A DNA stretch of 64,000 nucleotides from Suillus spraguei (GCA_016800925.1 JABCPU010000105.1:1-64000), one strand, 5' to 3'. Positions 1-10,555 are shown, counted from the stretch's first letter. The notes: generated by a model from the sequence alone, not told the origin. Program-made: numbers and translations.

Positions 1-345
1 CTGTAATATGTGGCCTTTCTCACACTTGTATTGAGATTCAGCAAATTCCAACATGTATTGCAAAACATACAGATCAACTATTTTAAACAGCGAGGGCACA
101 CGGCCTCGCATGGTTGGTTCCTACCCTTGCAAGCCTCTGGGAGCATGGAGACAATACACAAAGGAAAAGGCATGTACCTCTTGTGGCAATTACAGGGAGC
201 CTCTGTGGAGAGGCATACCTCACAGGTGGGTTCCCTGCAACATAGAAACCCCACCTCATAGACCGTGAGATGGGCGCTTAAGTGCTGCCAAGGGTGTAGT
301 CACCACTACTGTCACTATGAAATAAAGTCCTTTACCGAAGTCACT
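1..345. other. intergenic, no gene seen
   Basis: No ORF here resembles a protein I know and no splice-consistent gene can be assembled. The segment ends in the left copy of the 5-bp target duplication (tcact, 341-345) of the solo LTR that follows. Confidence 0.5.
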
Positions 346-952
346 TGTTACAAACTGGGGTGGCATCACCAGCGACAGTGAAAAGACACAGATGGTCTGC
401 TGGGAAGTTCTACAATGTCCAGAAGAGGACAAGGTGAAAGTACAAGGAATGCGTTCCGAGTACTATCAAGGGTTCAGCCTCAAAGACAAGTCTAAGAGGT
501 TCTACAAGAATAGAGACTAAGGCTAAGGAGTGCTTAGACTTAGAGATGACTAAAGATTGGAGATCTTTAGTGAAGAGGAATCCAGGTAAAACCCAGTAAG
601 ATTAAAGTAAAGAATCTACTACAAGTACACTGTGCTTATATAGGTATATATGTGCGCACAGACCAGGTAACTGTGAGAATATAACAGCGTATCCTAATAA
701 GGAAGGCATATATCATACAAGCGTGTTGAGATGCATGAGTCAGAGATAAAGACATGGGTTTAGCATACGCATATGCTAAACCGGTTGAGTCCGAGAATGG
801 AGTCATGGGGAGTCATGACATCACATGATATGACATACTAGTTAAGTCATGTGATGTCTGATGGAAGTGGAAGTGTTCGAGCGATAAGCTCCATATCATG
901 TGATATACAAGAATAGGAAGGAAAATGAATATGGGCACATACGACTGTAACA
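346..952 (-). mobile_element. solo LTR of a Tf1/sushi-type gypsy element, reverse orientation
   Basis: The segment starts tgttac and ends gtaaca, and is flanked by identical 5-bp direct repeats tcact at 341-345 and 953-957, the normal signature of an LTR insertion followed by LTR-LTR recombination. Its sequence is a diverged reverse complement of the 474-bp LTRs at 5012-5485 and 12111-12584: shared blocks include the terminal ends, the segment around the self-primer start site and the run near the LTR end. At 607 bp it is longer than those LTRs, so it is a related but separate subfamily or carries extra sequence. No internal coding region remains. Boundaries and duplication are read directly; family membership is by similarity. 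Confidence 0.88.
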
Positions 953-1380
953 TCACTGTCTCTCTAAGAATTGCTTTACTGCTGCACGCACTACCACTCT
1001 TTACTGCTTTCCTGCGCTTCACCGCTAGTGCTACCGCTTTCTCATGCTTCACTGCTACACTACCGCTTGTTTTACTGCAGAAGTTCCCACGCTTACCGCA
1101 GTTTTACTGTTCACGCTACCGCTTGCCTACTGCATTCCCATGCTTACCACTAGTTTTACTGCAAGTTTCCCATGGACTGGAGGTCACTGCTAGCATCTCG
1201 CTACCTCCGAGGCATTCTCACCCTACAGGTTGGGCATCATTGAACTATATTAACTTAGCATTTCCTTTAGGGTTGAACATTCTTGCCTTTGCAAGTGAAG
1301 CAGACTAGGTAGAGCGCAAGACTCACATACTAGTTTAGGCCATGGTTCATCTACAGCCCAGGCTAGATTGTATCTTTACA
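953..1380. repeat. truncated copy of the second LTR family
   Basis: Positions 1264-1380 match 4549-4666, the end of the 960-bp solo LTR, at roughly 80-85 percent by eye, including the terminal tttaca. The part before it (953-1263) is rich in short degenerate accgct and actgc words, as is the interior of the 960-bp LTR, so this is probably the right part of another copy whose left end is not recognisable. No coding content. Confidence 0.6.
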
Positions 1381-1930
1381 TTGGCATTCAGCATTCAGCA
1401 CTTAACATGTGTGGATCAATATCTTTCACAATGTTATGAGTCCTGAGTCCCAAGTGCTGGCTGCCGGGGTTTGGGGTTCGGCACTCAAACTGTGTGGATC
1501 AATAACTTTCACATTATTCTGAGTCCCGAGTTCTGGGTTCCGGGGTTCGGCATCCAGGGTTCGGCATTTGGGGTTCAGCACTTAACATGTGTGAATTAAT
1601 ATCTTTCACATTGTTCCGAGTCCTGAGTCCCGAGTGCCAGCTGCCGGGGTTCAGGGTTCGCTTATATGTGATTCATATTTTCAATTGTTATGATCCATCT
1701 GAGTGCCAGCTGCCGGGGTTCAGGTTCGGCACTCAAAATGTGTGGATCAAAGTCTGTTGCCTGACATTGTTCTGCCTCACATTTTGCTGAATCCTGAGTG
1801 TCAAACCTGAATTCGGACTATCGATTATTGAGTCCCAAATTTTGAGTATCAAGTCCCGAGTGCTGAGATACTCAGAGTTCGGGACTCAATTCATGGAACT
1901 CGACTTCCGACTTGAGTTCCAGAACTGTTG
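1381..1930. repeat. degenerate tandem repeat (minisatellite)
   Basis: Repeating blocks contain the words gagtcc, ccggggttc, gttcggcac and atctttcacattgtt in the same order at least three to four times (about 1385-1500, 1500-1590, 1590-1680, 1690-1760), then shorter gag/gtccc-rich remnants to about 1930. Units are uneven and diverged. Small ORFs inside are by-products of the repeat. Confidence 0.7.
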
Positions 1931-2004
1931 ATGCTCTCATTGGTACATGGTATTCGTGTGTTGCTACTAACATGGGTAACAACTCTTTCAACTTCTTTGA
2001 TCTT

Positions 2005-3321
2005 TCACACCGTGGTTAGTATGCAGCCATCGACCCTAGCCCATTCACATGAGGGAACCCCAGCATAAATGTGCACAGAATCCCTCATATATGATGCCCA
2101 AGCAATCCGATCCCCTTCCACTCCATGAACCCCATGTCTGACAATCCTTCCTGAAAATGCAATCATACAGCCGGATTCATACCTGAATTCCAGCTGAAGG
2201 CTTGGCATACTCATCCGAGCATTAGAATAGTTCCCCACGGTGGTGAGAATATCAAAGCATTCAGGAATCAATAAATGGTCTCGATGATTGGGGGTTTCCC
2301 AATTGGAAATGATGGAGAGGCTGTTAAACATGGATGCCCAGTACTGCAGCATCTCTGGCATCTGTGGCAGTTCCTTGCTCACTGCCTTATCTCCGAGGTG
2401 TGACAAGGCTCGTAACCCTGCAAAATACTGCTGAGGATGCATGACCCTGAGTGCCGCTGATGCGATGGCTGCCAGCCTTGCAATAGCTTTGAGGATATTC
2501 TCAGAGGAGGGTCCCTTCAATGACGCAGATACCTCCGGATCTGACAGATTCTATGGGATTGGTGAGTTTGACTGCAGAAATCACCATCTCATCACATCCT
2601 ACCTCGTGGCCCTGTTGAAACCATGCTGGAGATAAATTGATGCATCCGGGAGTTGACCCAACATTTCTGAGCCCTGTTTGAACCATTCTTGATTATATCA
2701 CCAATTGCCATCAGCCTTTACACTTTTTTCGAGGCTTGGACCCAGCAAATCAGTGGCTGCCCTAATTTCCTTCTGTAGGTACCATTTGATATTCAATATC
2801 CATTGAGTAACAATCTACACATTACACACCTGGGTGGTCTCGGTCAGGGCGTCTGGGAGGTACCATGCATGATGGTACCGGAAGCATCGAGAATTGTGGC
2901 AGGTTTGTCCACCAACTTTGTGCCCTCATAGCCAGGAGGACACCTCTCAAGCAACTTCTCCTCTTTCTCGTCATTATGCCCAGTGTTCTTTGGGGATATC
3001 AATTTGCTATATCTTGCAATATCAATCTGCATCTTAACTGTCATGAAGGAATTTGAATGATCAAACAAATTTTCAACATCTGCAGGAAGACCCACTGGGA
3101 TTTTTATATGCCTTTATGAGTACATCAGCCAAGTGATCGCATGCCATCACCAGATCAGTGTCCAGGTTCGGAGAAGGTATTACTGGTTCTCCTCCAGTCT
3201 TATCTGCATTGAATTTCTGTTTGGTATATTCCCCTGCTTCATAAGTGATGGCCAGGGCCCAAGTGCACCAGATTTTTATGTCACAAGTGGACATGGAAGA
3301 AGTGTTCATGTTGGAAGTTGA
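2005..3321 (-). pseudogene. TET/JBP-like 2-oxoglutarate Fe(II) dioxygenase remnant
   Basis: The last exon (2520 down to 2005, 171 codons) carries the hallmark of a 2OG-Fe(II) double-stranded beta-helix enzyme: an H-R-D Fe-binding triad near residue 80, then a distal His in RHGV and an Arg in GDRIAW about 75 residues later. Upstream exon-like blocks on the same strand (3309-3073 and 3095-2844) give text typical of Agaricomycete proteins of this kind (a CPPGYEGTKL block). TET/JBP enzymes oxidise 5-methylcytosine or thymine in DNA, and in Agaricomycetes are expanded in association with KDZ transposons (Iyer and colleagues). The blocks are out of frame with each other in places: a one-base shift is needed after GTIMH near 2860 and another near 2510, so the gene is broken. 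It may instead belong to a related 2OG oxygenase family. The lesions are visible; the family call is from memory. Confidence 0.6.
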
Positions 3322-3499
3322 TATTGGGAAATCAGACGCTAAATGCTGGATGTCCAGACTTTGGTGTTAAAGGGGGTGGAGATAGCGAGGATCAGATAAG
3401 GGAACCATGGATGATGTTGGCTTTCAAAGATGTATTATCATCCATTGCTCAATGAAATACCAGATGATTGGAAGTGTGCTGGATATCAGATATTCATTT

Positions 3500-3706
3500 G
3501 TTGAGACCCAGGTTTGGAACTTGGCATCTCATAGGGCAACCAATTTTTGCACCCCGGTGTCCACATTCTACAAGACAACCTAAGTGCCATAAAAGGCCAT
3601 GTCAAGCGGAGACACAGGTCTCGGAAGTTGGAACTTGGTATGCTTCATCTGATTTTGGGGGTCGGAACTGGGTGTCTTGTAGGGCAACATAAGCCTTGCA
3701 CCCTGG
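3500..3706. repeat. tandem duplication of a 110-120 bp unit, second copy split by an LTR
   Basis: Unit one (about 3500-3612) reads from a ggaacttggca block through ttgcaccccgg to a ctacaagacaac block and ccataaaaggccatgtcaag. Unit two starts at about 3618, reaches ttgcaccctgg at 3706 and resumes after the solo LTR at 4667 with ctggtttccacattctac and the same ctacaagacaac and ccataaaaggcc words to about 4720. Unit one therefore serves as an uninterrupted reference for the insertion. Confidence 0.75.
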
Positions 3707-4666
3707 TGTAATGAACATATTGGCGCTGGGCTTAGAACCCCATATTTTGACACTCATCTCATGTCTACAGGAGTTACCACCTGTCCATGGCTGTCTTACC
3801 CCTTTAGCAGTACTGGTGGCATCCCACGCTTACCGCACACCATACTGACTGCCGCACCTCGTTCCATGAACCGATGTCCTTCCATGTCCTTGCTGCGTCG
3901 CATAGCTCCATTTGGTGGTAGTTTATTTTCTGTTCGTTATCACTGATTCCACGGCAAGCCTTATTACATGTTGCCTCGTGCCGCAGCGCCTTGCACTATG
4001 TTTACTTATGGCAGTTACTACACTCCAGTGCTACTGATCTCGCCTAGAGTATTCCGAGTACATATGATTTAGGATATAAGCACCGCTACCCTGCACAATA
4101 CAAGTACCTGATTTTACACCATTGCATGTACTATAGGTCAGGATTATTGTCTAGCTCTGGATCAACCCAGTAGTGGACTTAGTCTTTAAAGTTTCCTTAT
4201 CGCTCATTAATACATCACGCTCGTTCTCCGTTACCACTGGCATACCACTGGACTTTTGACTGTTACTTTGATTGAACTTCTCACGCACCACTACTTTACC
4301 GCTGAAAGTACTGCGGACTTCTTTTCTGTTTTCTTGCACCACTCACAACCTTACTGCTACCGCTGAGACCACCGCTCGACATTGCTTGCTCGACGCAACT
4401 GTTACTGACCTTATCTTGACTGCGGTAGCACGCTACACTCGACGCTAGTTCCAGCGGTATCATCACTGACCACGGCAACTTACCGCTGACCACGACGCTT
4501 GATTCGCACATAAGTTAGACTTGAACTTGACCATACTAATAGGCATCCCCCTTTAGGGTCAAACGCTCTTGTTCTTACAAGTGAAGCAGACTAGACGGAG
4601 TGCAAGACTAACATACTAGTTTAGGCAGTGGTTTATCTACATCCCAAGCTAGGTTGTATCTTTACA
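3707..4666. mobile_element. 960-bp solo LTR, second family
   Basis: The segment begins tgtaatg and ends tttaca (short inverted termini tgtaa / ttaca) and is flanked by ctgg at 3703-3706 and 4667-4670, a 4-bp target duplication. The neighbouring tandem copy at 3546-3580 shows the same locus without the insert, which fixes the borders independently. The end shows similarity to 1264-1380. The interior has no credible ORF and is full of degenerate accgct/actgc words. Orientation and superfamily (gypsy or copia) cannot be told from the LTR alone. Confidence 0.78.
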
Positions 4667-4670
4667 CTGG

Positions 4671-5011
4671 TTTCCACATTCTACAAGACAACATAAGCGC
4701 CATAAAAGGCCATGTCAAGAGAGCACCTGCTGCTCCAGGAACTCAGTAACTGTGATTTATTACCTCCTCTGATTCGGATGATATGCAACTCCCTCAGCTC
4801 CATCATGTCTACAATTATCATACACATGGGCCCACCCATCTATATTTTATACCACCCTCGGCCCACCGTCTAATATAATATACTGTACAACACCCTCAGC
4901 CCACCCACCTAATAAATATTTATATAACACTCTTGGCCCACCCGTCTAATACCCATCTAATTTAATGTGTCTGGGCCCACCCGTGTATGTGATAACAAGT
5001 ACCCTTCACAT
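4671..5011. repeat. GGCCCACC tandem array, left of the retrotransposon
   Basis: After the end of the split tandem unit, five copies of a roughly 36-bp degenerate unit centred on gcccacc(c/g)(a/g)tcta occur at about 4828, 4860, 4899, 4935 and 4973, with AT-rich spacers. The array continues at 12585 on the other side of the element. No gene. Confidence 0.75.
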
Positions 5012-5485
5012 TGTTACAATCGTACGTGCCCCTATTCATTTTCCCTTTGTTTCTTTACTTGTACATCATGTCACATGACTTTGACTCATATGCTCAACGC
5101 ATCTGTACAATACATGCCTTCCTTATTAGGATACGCAGTTACATTCTCATGGTTACTTGGTCTGTGCGCACATATTGGCTTACTTAAGCACAGTGTACTT
5201 GTAGTAGATTCCTTACTTTAATCTTACTGGGTTTTACCTGGAATCTCCTTCACTTAGGTCTCCAACCTAAGTCGTCTTGAATCGTTTCTAAGTCTAAGCA
5301 CTCCTTAGCCTTAGTCTCTATTCTCGCAGAACCTCTTAGACTTGTCTTTGAGGCCGAACCCTTGATCGTACTCGGAACGCATTCCTTGTACTTTCACCTT
5401 GTCCTCTTCTGGACATTGTAGAACTTCCCAGCAGACCGTCTGTGTCTTTTCACTGTTGCTGGTGACGCCACCCCAGTTCGTAACA
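5012..5485 (+). repeat. 5-prime LTR (474 bp)
   Basis: Starts tgttac, ends gtaaca. The likely transcription start (start of R) is at 5215, because the 11 bases 5215-5225 are exactly complementary to the primer site just after the LTR, as in self-primed Tf1-type elements. The LTR is 98.5 percent identical to the 3-prime copy. Confidence 0.93.
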
Positions 5486-5486
5486 A

Positions 5487-5497
5487 AAGATTAAAGT
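5487..5497 (+). other. self-primer binding site of the retrotransposon
   Basis: Eleven bases starting one base after the 5-prime LTR (aagattaaagt) are the exact reverse complement of LTR bases 5215-5225 (actttaatctt). Pairing stops at both ends. The region shows no match to the initiator-Met tRNA end used by many gypsy elements. In Tf1 the first 11 nt of the element RNA fold back and prime reverse transcription; the length and place match that mechanism. Confidence 0.82.
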
Positions 5498-5661
5498 CTT
5501 GATCGTCGACTACCCAGTCTTCGACCCTGAACCCTGATTGCTTAAATCAACAGACTAGTGTACGCGTACGCTGAGCAGATTGTCAAGAGAAGCCCTGACG
5601 GACAGCAAGACAGCGCGTGTAGGCATTGAGAAAGTATAACTCATCAGACGAATCATCAAAT

Positions 5662-6501
5662 ATGACGACCACCAAAGAATTCGAAAACAAGATCGGCCAG
5701 CCAAAAGCTTTTGATGGAGATCGCGACAATTCTCACGAATTTATCCAGTCATGTAATCTTCACTTCGATATCAACGAAAAGCTTTACACAACCGACAAGC
5801 AGAAGATCATTTTCATAACATCCTTTATGACCGAAAGGAATGCCAAATCTTGGAAAGAACAATTCCTTGACCATGCTCAATCAACCGACACTTCTGGACA
5901 AAAAGTTGGTTATGGGACAATGGTGGATTTTATGAAAAGTTTCAAAGAAGCCTTCGAGCCAGTGGATACCAAAGGAACCGCACTCACGAAACTCAGAGAT
6001 CTCAAACAAGGAAGTGGAGATCTTCACACTTACATCGCTGATTTCGAGGCACTTGCAGCCAAGGCTCATATCACCAATAATGCAACAAAGATCCAATTCT
6101 TCCAAGATGGCCTGAGTTGGGATATCCTTACAAAGCTTGTCGCACTAGGAGACGTCTCAGAAGTATTCCGAGACGTTGTGCTGCAATGCGTTTCCATTGA
6201 CAATTCCTATCATCGCCTTCAAGCCATGAGGACATGTCATGCTCCACAACAAAAGAAGAAGAACTATGGAAACGCACAGTACATTCCGAACCGTGATTCC
6301 AACACAATGGTCGTAGATCGAATCTCCGATATGGAAAGATCCGAATGCATGAAGAAGGGACAATGCTTCGGATGCAAGAAGACAGGACATCGCATTCATA
6401 ACTGTCCCGACAGAAAGAAGAAGACCCCGCTCCGTCAGACTGAAGTCAAAGAAGAAGAAGAAGACGAAGAAACAGTGAGGCGAATTGTCGCAGATTTTTG
6501 A
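5662..6501 (+). CDS. Gag-like protein of the chromovirus, with zinc knuckle
   Basis: Forms the capsid and nucleocapsid of the retrotransposon particle. From the first ATG at 5662 it has 279 codons; an open stretch extends upstream to 5626 without ATG. The middle resembles the retrotransposon gag domain (a HTYIADFEALAAKA block near residue 130 and WDILTKL after it), and the C-terminal part has one CCHC zinc knuckle (C-F-G-C, H, C; codons about 233-246) followed by a Lys/Glu-rich tail. The frame ends at TGA 6499-6501 directly after five T; pol continues in the minus-one frame from the same spot, so a minus-one slip on the T run could make Gag-Pol. Unlike pol, this ORF has no internal stop. Confidence 0.85.
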   Translation: MTTTKEFENKIGQPKAFDGDRDNSHEFIQSCNLHFDINEKLYTTDKQKIIFITSFMTERNAKSWKEQFLDHAQSTDTSGQKVGYGTMVDFMKSFKEAFEPVDTKGTALTKLRDLKQGSGDLHTYIADFEALAAKAHITNNATKIQFFQDGLSWDILTKLVALGDVSEVFRDVVLQCVSIDNSYHRLQAMRTCHAPQQKKKNYGNAQYIPNRDSNTMVVDRISDMERSECMKKGQCFGCKKTGHRIHNCPDRKKKTPLRQTEVKEEEEDEETVRRIVADF

Positions 6502-7310
6502 CTTGGAGAAACAAAGACTCGACGTATGTTTCTTCCAATGTATTACTAAGACTTGTACGTGCTGTAGGTGAAGGAAAAGAACTTCGTGTCCCTATCACCC
6601 TTCACTCGCGTACTCGTTTAAAATCCATCGACACCACTGCTGTGATTGATTCAGGCGCAGCCGGAACGTTCATCTCTGAAGAGTTTGTGAAACTCCATCA
6701 AATCACATGACGAAAACTCAAGACACCGTTTCGAGTTACTACAGCAGATGGAACTCTTATCAAAGGAGGACCAATCACGCGCTACTGTCTCCTAGTGGTC
6801 AAAATTGATGAATGAACCATGTATGGAAATTTCAATATTACCAAACTAGGAAAAAGAGATCAAATCCTTCTGGGAATCCCGTGGTTATGAGCAATGAACC
6901 CAAGCATAGATTGGGCCGCTGAAACACTTATTCTTCCTTGAACAATGAAATTGGATGAAATTGAAATTGATATAGATACGGACCGGAAGAAGAATGGATT
7001 ACCCCAACTCTTCAATCATCATTCCAAATGGCAACATTCCCGACTTCCGAGATCTCTCGTCGCTTCTCCTATTGATGTTCCTAAAGACCCGGAACCGGAA
7101 GTACGAACGCCACGTACTACAAACCCCACTCCACGTGTACAACTGCCACGATCAGTGTCACCGATTCCCCACGCTGAAAAGTGCAAGAATGAATCCAAAC
7201 CCGAGCAACGAGTCGGACAAGAACCTATTGAACAACGACCAATAGAGACGGGACACCAACATACCGAAATTATCCAAGTTCTACGTACCCCCGAAAACTC
7301 TTCAAAATAA
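6498..7310 (+). pseudogene. retrotransposon protease and linker (pol part 1), with stops
   Basis: The pepsin-type retroviral protease is recognised by the active-site D-S-G-A in an IDSGA block near 6650 and the ILLGIPWL block near 6870. In-frame TGA codons lie at 6708, 6813, 6888 and 6939; each sits where the family usually has Arg, consistent with CGA to TGA changes. The rest to 7310 is a Pro/Arg/Glu-rich linker, low in complexity. The frame then shifts by one base near an A run around 7303-7308 into the reverse transcriptase frame. No activity can be expected from this copy. Confidence 0.85.
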
Positions 7311-7311
7311 T

Positions 7312-9109
7312 CCCTCGGCTTCAATCGAAGAGATCCCCGATGAAGAAGAACCCGTGCCCTTGTTGATCCCAACAGAGGATGATGACCAATTCAACACGAT
7401 GCAGGATGTCTGGCACGCGCCAGAAGTATGTGAAATTTCCTCTTATGAACTAGGAGATGGAGAATTTCTTGTGGAATATGACACCAATGGAGTTAGCATG
7501 AGAATCATAGAAGAAGTTTCCATGGACACGCCTCTCACACATGATGGAACTTCTCAATTCGAACAACTCTCCAATTATTCCGCAATCCCTCTCCCTCCTC
7601 CGAAATACAGTAACAAAGCTCAGGAATTCGCCACGGATGAGAAGGAAAAGAAAAAGAAATCCTTCGAAGAATTGGTCCCGGACTATTTGCACGACTTTGC
7701 AGACGTCTTCGCAAAAGACGGACTGAACAAACTACCCCCCGAACGCCCTGGTATTGATCATTGGATTGATACTAAACCTGGTTTCATTCCCTGTACATCT
7801 AAGGTTTACCCATTATCGGAAAAAGAACGCGCTGCTGTCAAAACGTTTATCGATGAAAACATTGCAAAAGGTTTCATCTCAGAATCGAAGTCACCCCAAG
7901 CCAGTGGCTTCTTCTTTGTGGGAAAGAAGAGTGGAGAATTGCGTCCCTGTCAAGATTATCGCTACATCAATGATTGGACAGTCAAGAATGCCTATCCGCT
8001 CCCACTCCCTATCTCCCTTGTCGCACGTCTTCAAGCAAAGTTCTTTATGAAAATGGATATTCGGTCTGGCTATAACAATATTCGCATTCATCCCGATGAT
8101 CGCTGGAAAGCTGCTTTCACTACAGAATTCGGCCTTTTTGAACCGAACGTCATGTTCTTTGGCCTCTGCAATTCCCCGGCAACTTTCCAAGCATATATGA
8201 ATCGTACCTTCCAGCAGGAAATCAACAAAGGATGGATGGTTATCTACATGGACGATATCCTGATTTTCTCTACAACCATGGCAGAACATCATAAAGGACA
8301 AGATGGGTTTTGATGAAAATACGAAAAGAACATCTGTTCTTGAAACCAGAGAAATGCACCTTTGATGCAGAAGAAGTGGAATACCTCGGAATGATAATTC
8401 GCCCTGGACAAGTTGCTATGGACACCGCTAAGACCAAGGGAATCTCCAAATGGCCAGTCCCGAAATCTGTAAAAGATGTTCGGTCATTCCTCGGTTTTTG
8501 CAACTTCTACCGCACGTTCATTTCTCATTATTCCAACATCGCCCGACCCCTTATCGATTTAACCAAGAAGGATAAGGCCTTTGATTGGTCAACCGAATGC
8601 ATGGACACCTTCGAAGAACTGAAACGACGCTTTACTTCCCAACCGGTGCTCCGTAACCCTGATCCTTCCCGACAATTTGCTATTGCTACGATGCTTTGCT
8701 CATAGCAACTGGCGGAGTTCTCCTGCAGACTGATGAGAATGGTGTCTATCACCCATGTGCATATCTCTCCCAGTCTTTGAACCCCGCAGAACGCAATTAT
8801 CAGATCTTTGATCGAGAACTCCTTGCCGTAATCCGGGCATTGAATGAATGGCATCATTATCTTGAAGGAAACCCACACCCTGTTCTGGTATTCACCAACC
8901 ACAAGAACCTTCTGTACTTTAGAGGTGCACAGAAGCTTACCCATCGCCAAGCACGCTGGCAATTGATTTTGTCTATTTATGACATTGAACTGCATCACAT
9001 TGCAGGTACTAAATTGGCAGTCCCTGATGCACTATCTCGCCGACCTGACTATGCCGGAATAATGAGGACCAGACTCTCCTCCCTGAGCTCTATTCGTTCG
9101 TCTTATTGA
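7312..9109 (+). pseudogene. reverse transcriptase and RNase H (pol part 2), frameshifted
   Basis: Copies element RNA into DNA and removes the RNA strand. The palm has the PERPGIDHWI entry motif, KMDIRSGYNNIRI, and the catalytic Y-M-D-D at about 8245-8256. A frameshift near 8290-8305 (after AEHHKGQ) joins 7312-8313 to 8310-8705 (EHLFLKPEKCTF, FLGFCNFYR), and another near 8688 joins to 8696-9109, where RNase H begins ([27 protein letters not shown]). The usual TDHKNL block reads TNHKNL here. Two more small frame changes lie at about 9055-9100. All domains are in normal order and length, so the copy was once complete. Confidence 0.9.
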
Positions 9110-9116
9110 TACCGAC

Positions 9117-10555
9117 TTGAAGGATGTATTGTCATCCTCTGACCCCCTTGACGACCCTGTCTTTAAGACAGCATCCGACGCCCTTGATGGCATGTGTCTT
9201 CCTCCCATGAAATCAGCGCTCTCTGACTGGAAGATTGAGGAGAACGTCCTCTATTTTAAGAATCGTGCCTACATTCCTCCGGTACATCGTCCCGATATCC
9301 TGAAATGGTACCATGATCATCCTACTGCGGGACACCCCGGTAGATTCAAAACTGAAGAACTCGTCAAACAAGAAGCCTGGTGGCCTGCTATGGGCTCCTA
9401 TATTCGGAAATACGTTGAGGGTTGCGCCCTTTGTCAGCAAATGAAAGCGGACACACATCCCATTCGCCCCCGCTTACTCCGATTCCCTCCTCTGCGACCT
9501 GTCCTTTCTCTCAGGTCTCTGTCGATCTTATCACCGACCTCCCTGTCTCTCAAGGCTTTGATAGTATCATGGTCGTGGTAGACCATGGCCTTATGAAGGG
9601 GGTAATTATTATCCCTTGTTTGAAGACCGTCACATCCGAAGGTGTTGCTAAACTATTTTTGAAATACGTCTACCGATGATTTGGACTCCATGACAAAGTC
9701 ATCTCAGATCGAGGTCCGCAATTCCTATCTCGTTTCTCAAAGGAACTTGCCTGACTTCTTGACTACGTCATCGCTCCATCTACGGCTTATCACCCACAGA
9801 CTGATGGTCAAACTGAAAGGCTAAATCAAGAACTTGAAACATACCTATGCATCTATTGTCGCAACAATCCTGAAGATTGGGTAGAACATTTACCAATCAC
9901 CGAATTCGTCCACAACCACCGAAAACACGATGCAAGAAATGCATCACCCTTCTATTTGATGATGGGATACGAACCACGCGCCATCCCTCACCTTATCCCT
10001 GATTCATCCGTCCCTGCAGCAGAAGATTGAGTACGATCCCTGCAGAAGATAAGAGAAGAAGCAATCGCCTGCCATAACATTGCAATGCAGACAATGGCCG
10101 AATGATCCCGAGGAGATAAGTACATTCCATGGAAGATCAGAGATAAGGTTTGGCTATCTGCCGCTAATCTTAGACTCAAACTCCCATCGAAGAAACTAGT
10201 GCCAAAGCGATACGGACCTTTCCCGATCATCGATGTCTTATCGCCCATCACGTTCACACTCAAACTTCCTCCGCAGTGGAAGATCCACCCCACATTCCCC
10301 GCTTCTGTCTTATCGTCCTATAGCAAAATGGACATACACGGTCCGAACTTCCCTGAACCACCGCCTGACATCATTGAAGAAGAAGAAGAATATGAAATAG
10401 AAGCAATTCTTTCTCACAAAGGAACTGGCACACGCCGACGCTATCTTGTTTCCTGGAAAGGATACTCATCAGGGGATAACGAATGGCTTCCAGAAAAGAA
10501 CTTGAAGAACTCCGCTCGAATTCTGAATGCTTATAAGAAACAACACGCCCTTTGA
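9117..10555 (+). pseudogene. integrase with C-terminal chromodomain (pol part 3), with four TGA stops
   Basis: Integrates the cDNA; the chromodomain steers it to marked chromatin. The HHCC zinc-binding part is visible (H-x-H in DHPTAGH, C-x2-C in CALCQQ, about 9310-9440). After a frameshift near 9480 the core runs in one frame to 10555: D in DLITDLP, D in ISDRG, E in LNQELE, giving an intact D-D-E set. TGA codons at 9677, 9752, 10028 and 10103 interrupt it, each at an expected Arg. The last 60 codons form a canonical chromodomain (YEIEAILSHK, YLVSWKGY, NEWLPEKNL), preceded by an acidic stretch. The chromodomain stretch itself (10199-10555) has no stop. Confidence 0.92.

Noticed and set aside
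2441..2635. Plus-strand ORFs over the TET/JBP relic
   Set aside because: Antisense shadows of the minus-strand exons that carry the HxD and His/Arg motifs.
4828..5011. CRISPR-like array (regular repeats with spacers)
   Set aside because: Units are degenerate, spacers are AT-rich and similar to each other, and the host is a eukaryote; it is a decayed tandem repeat.
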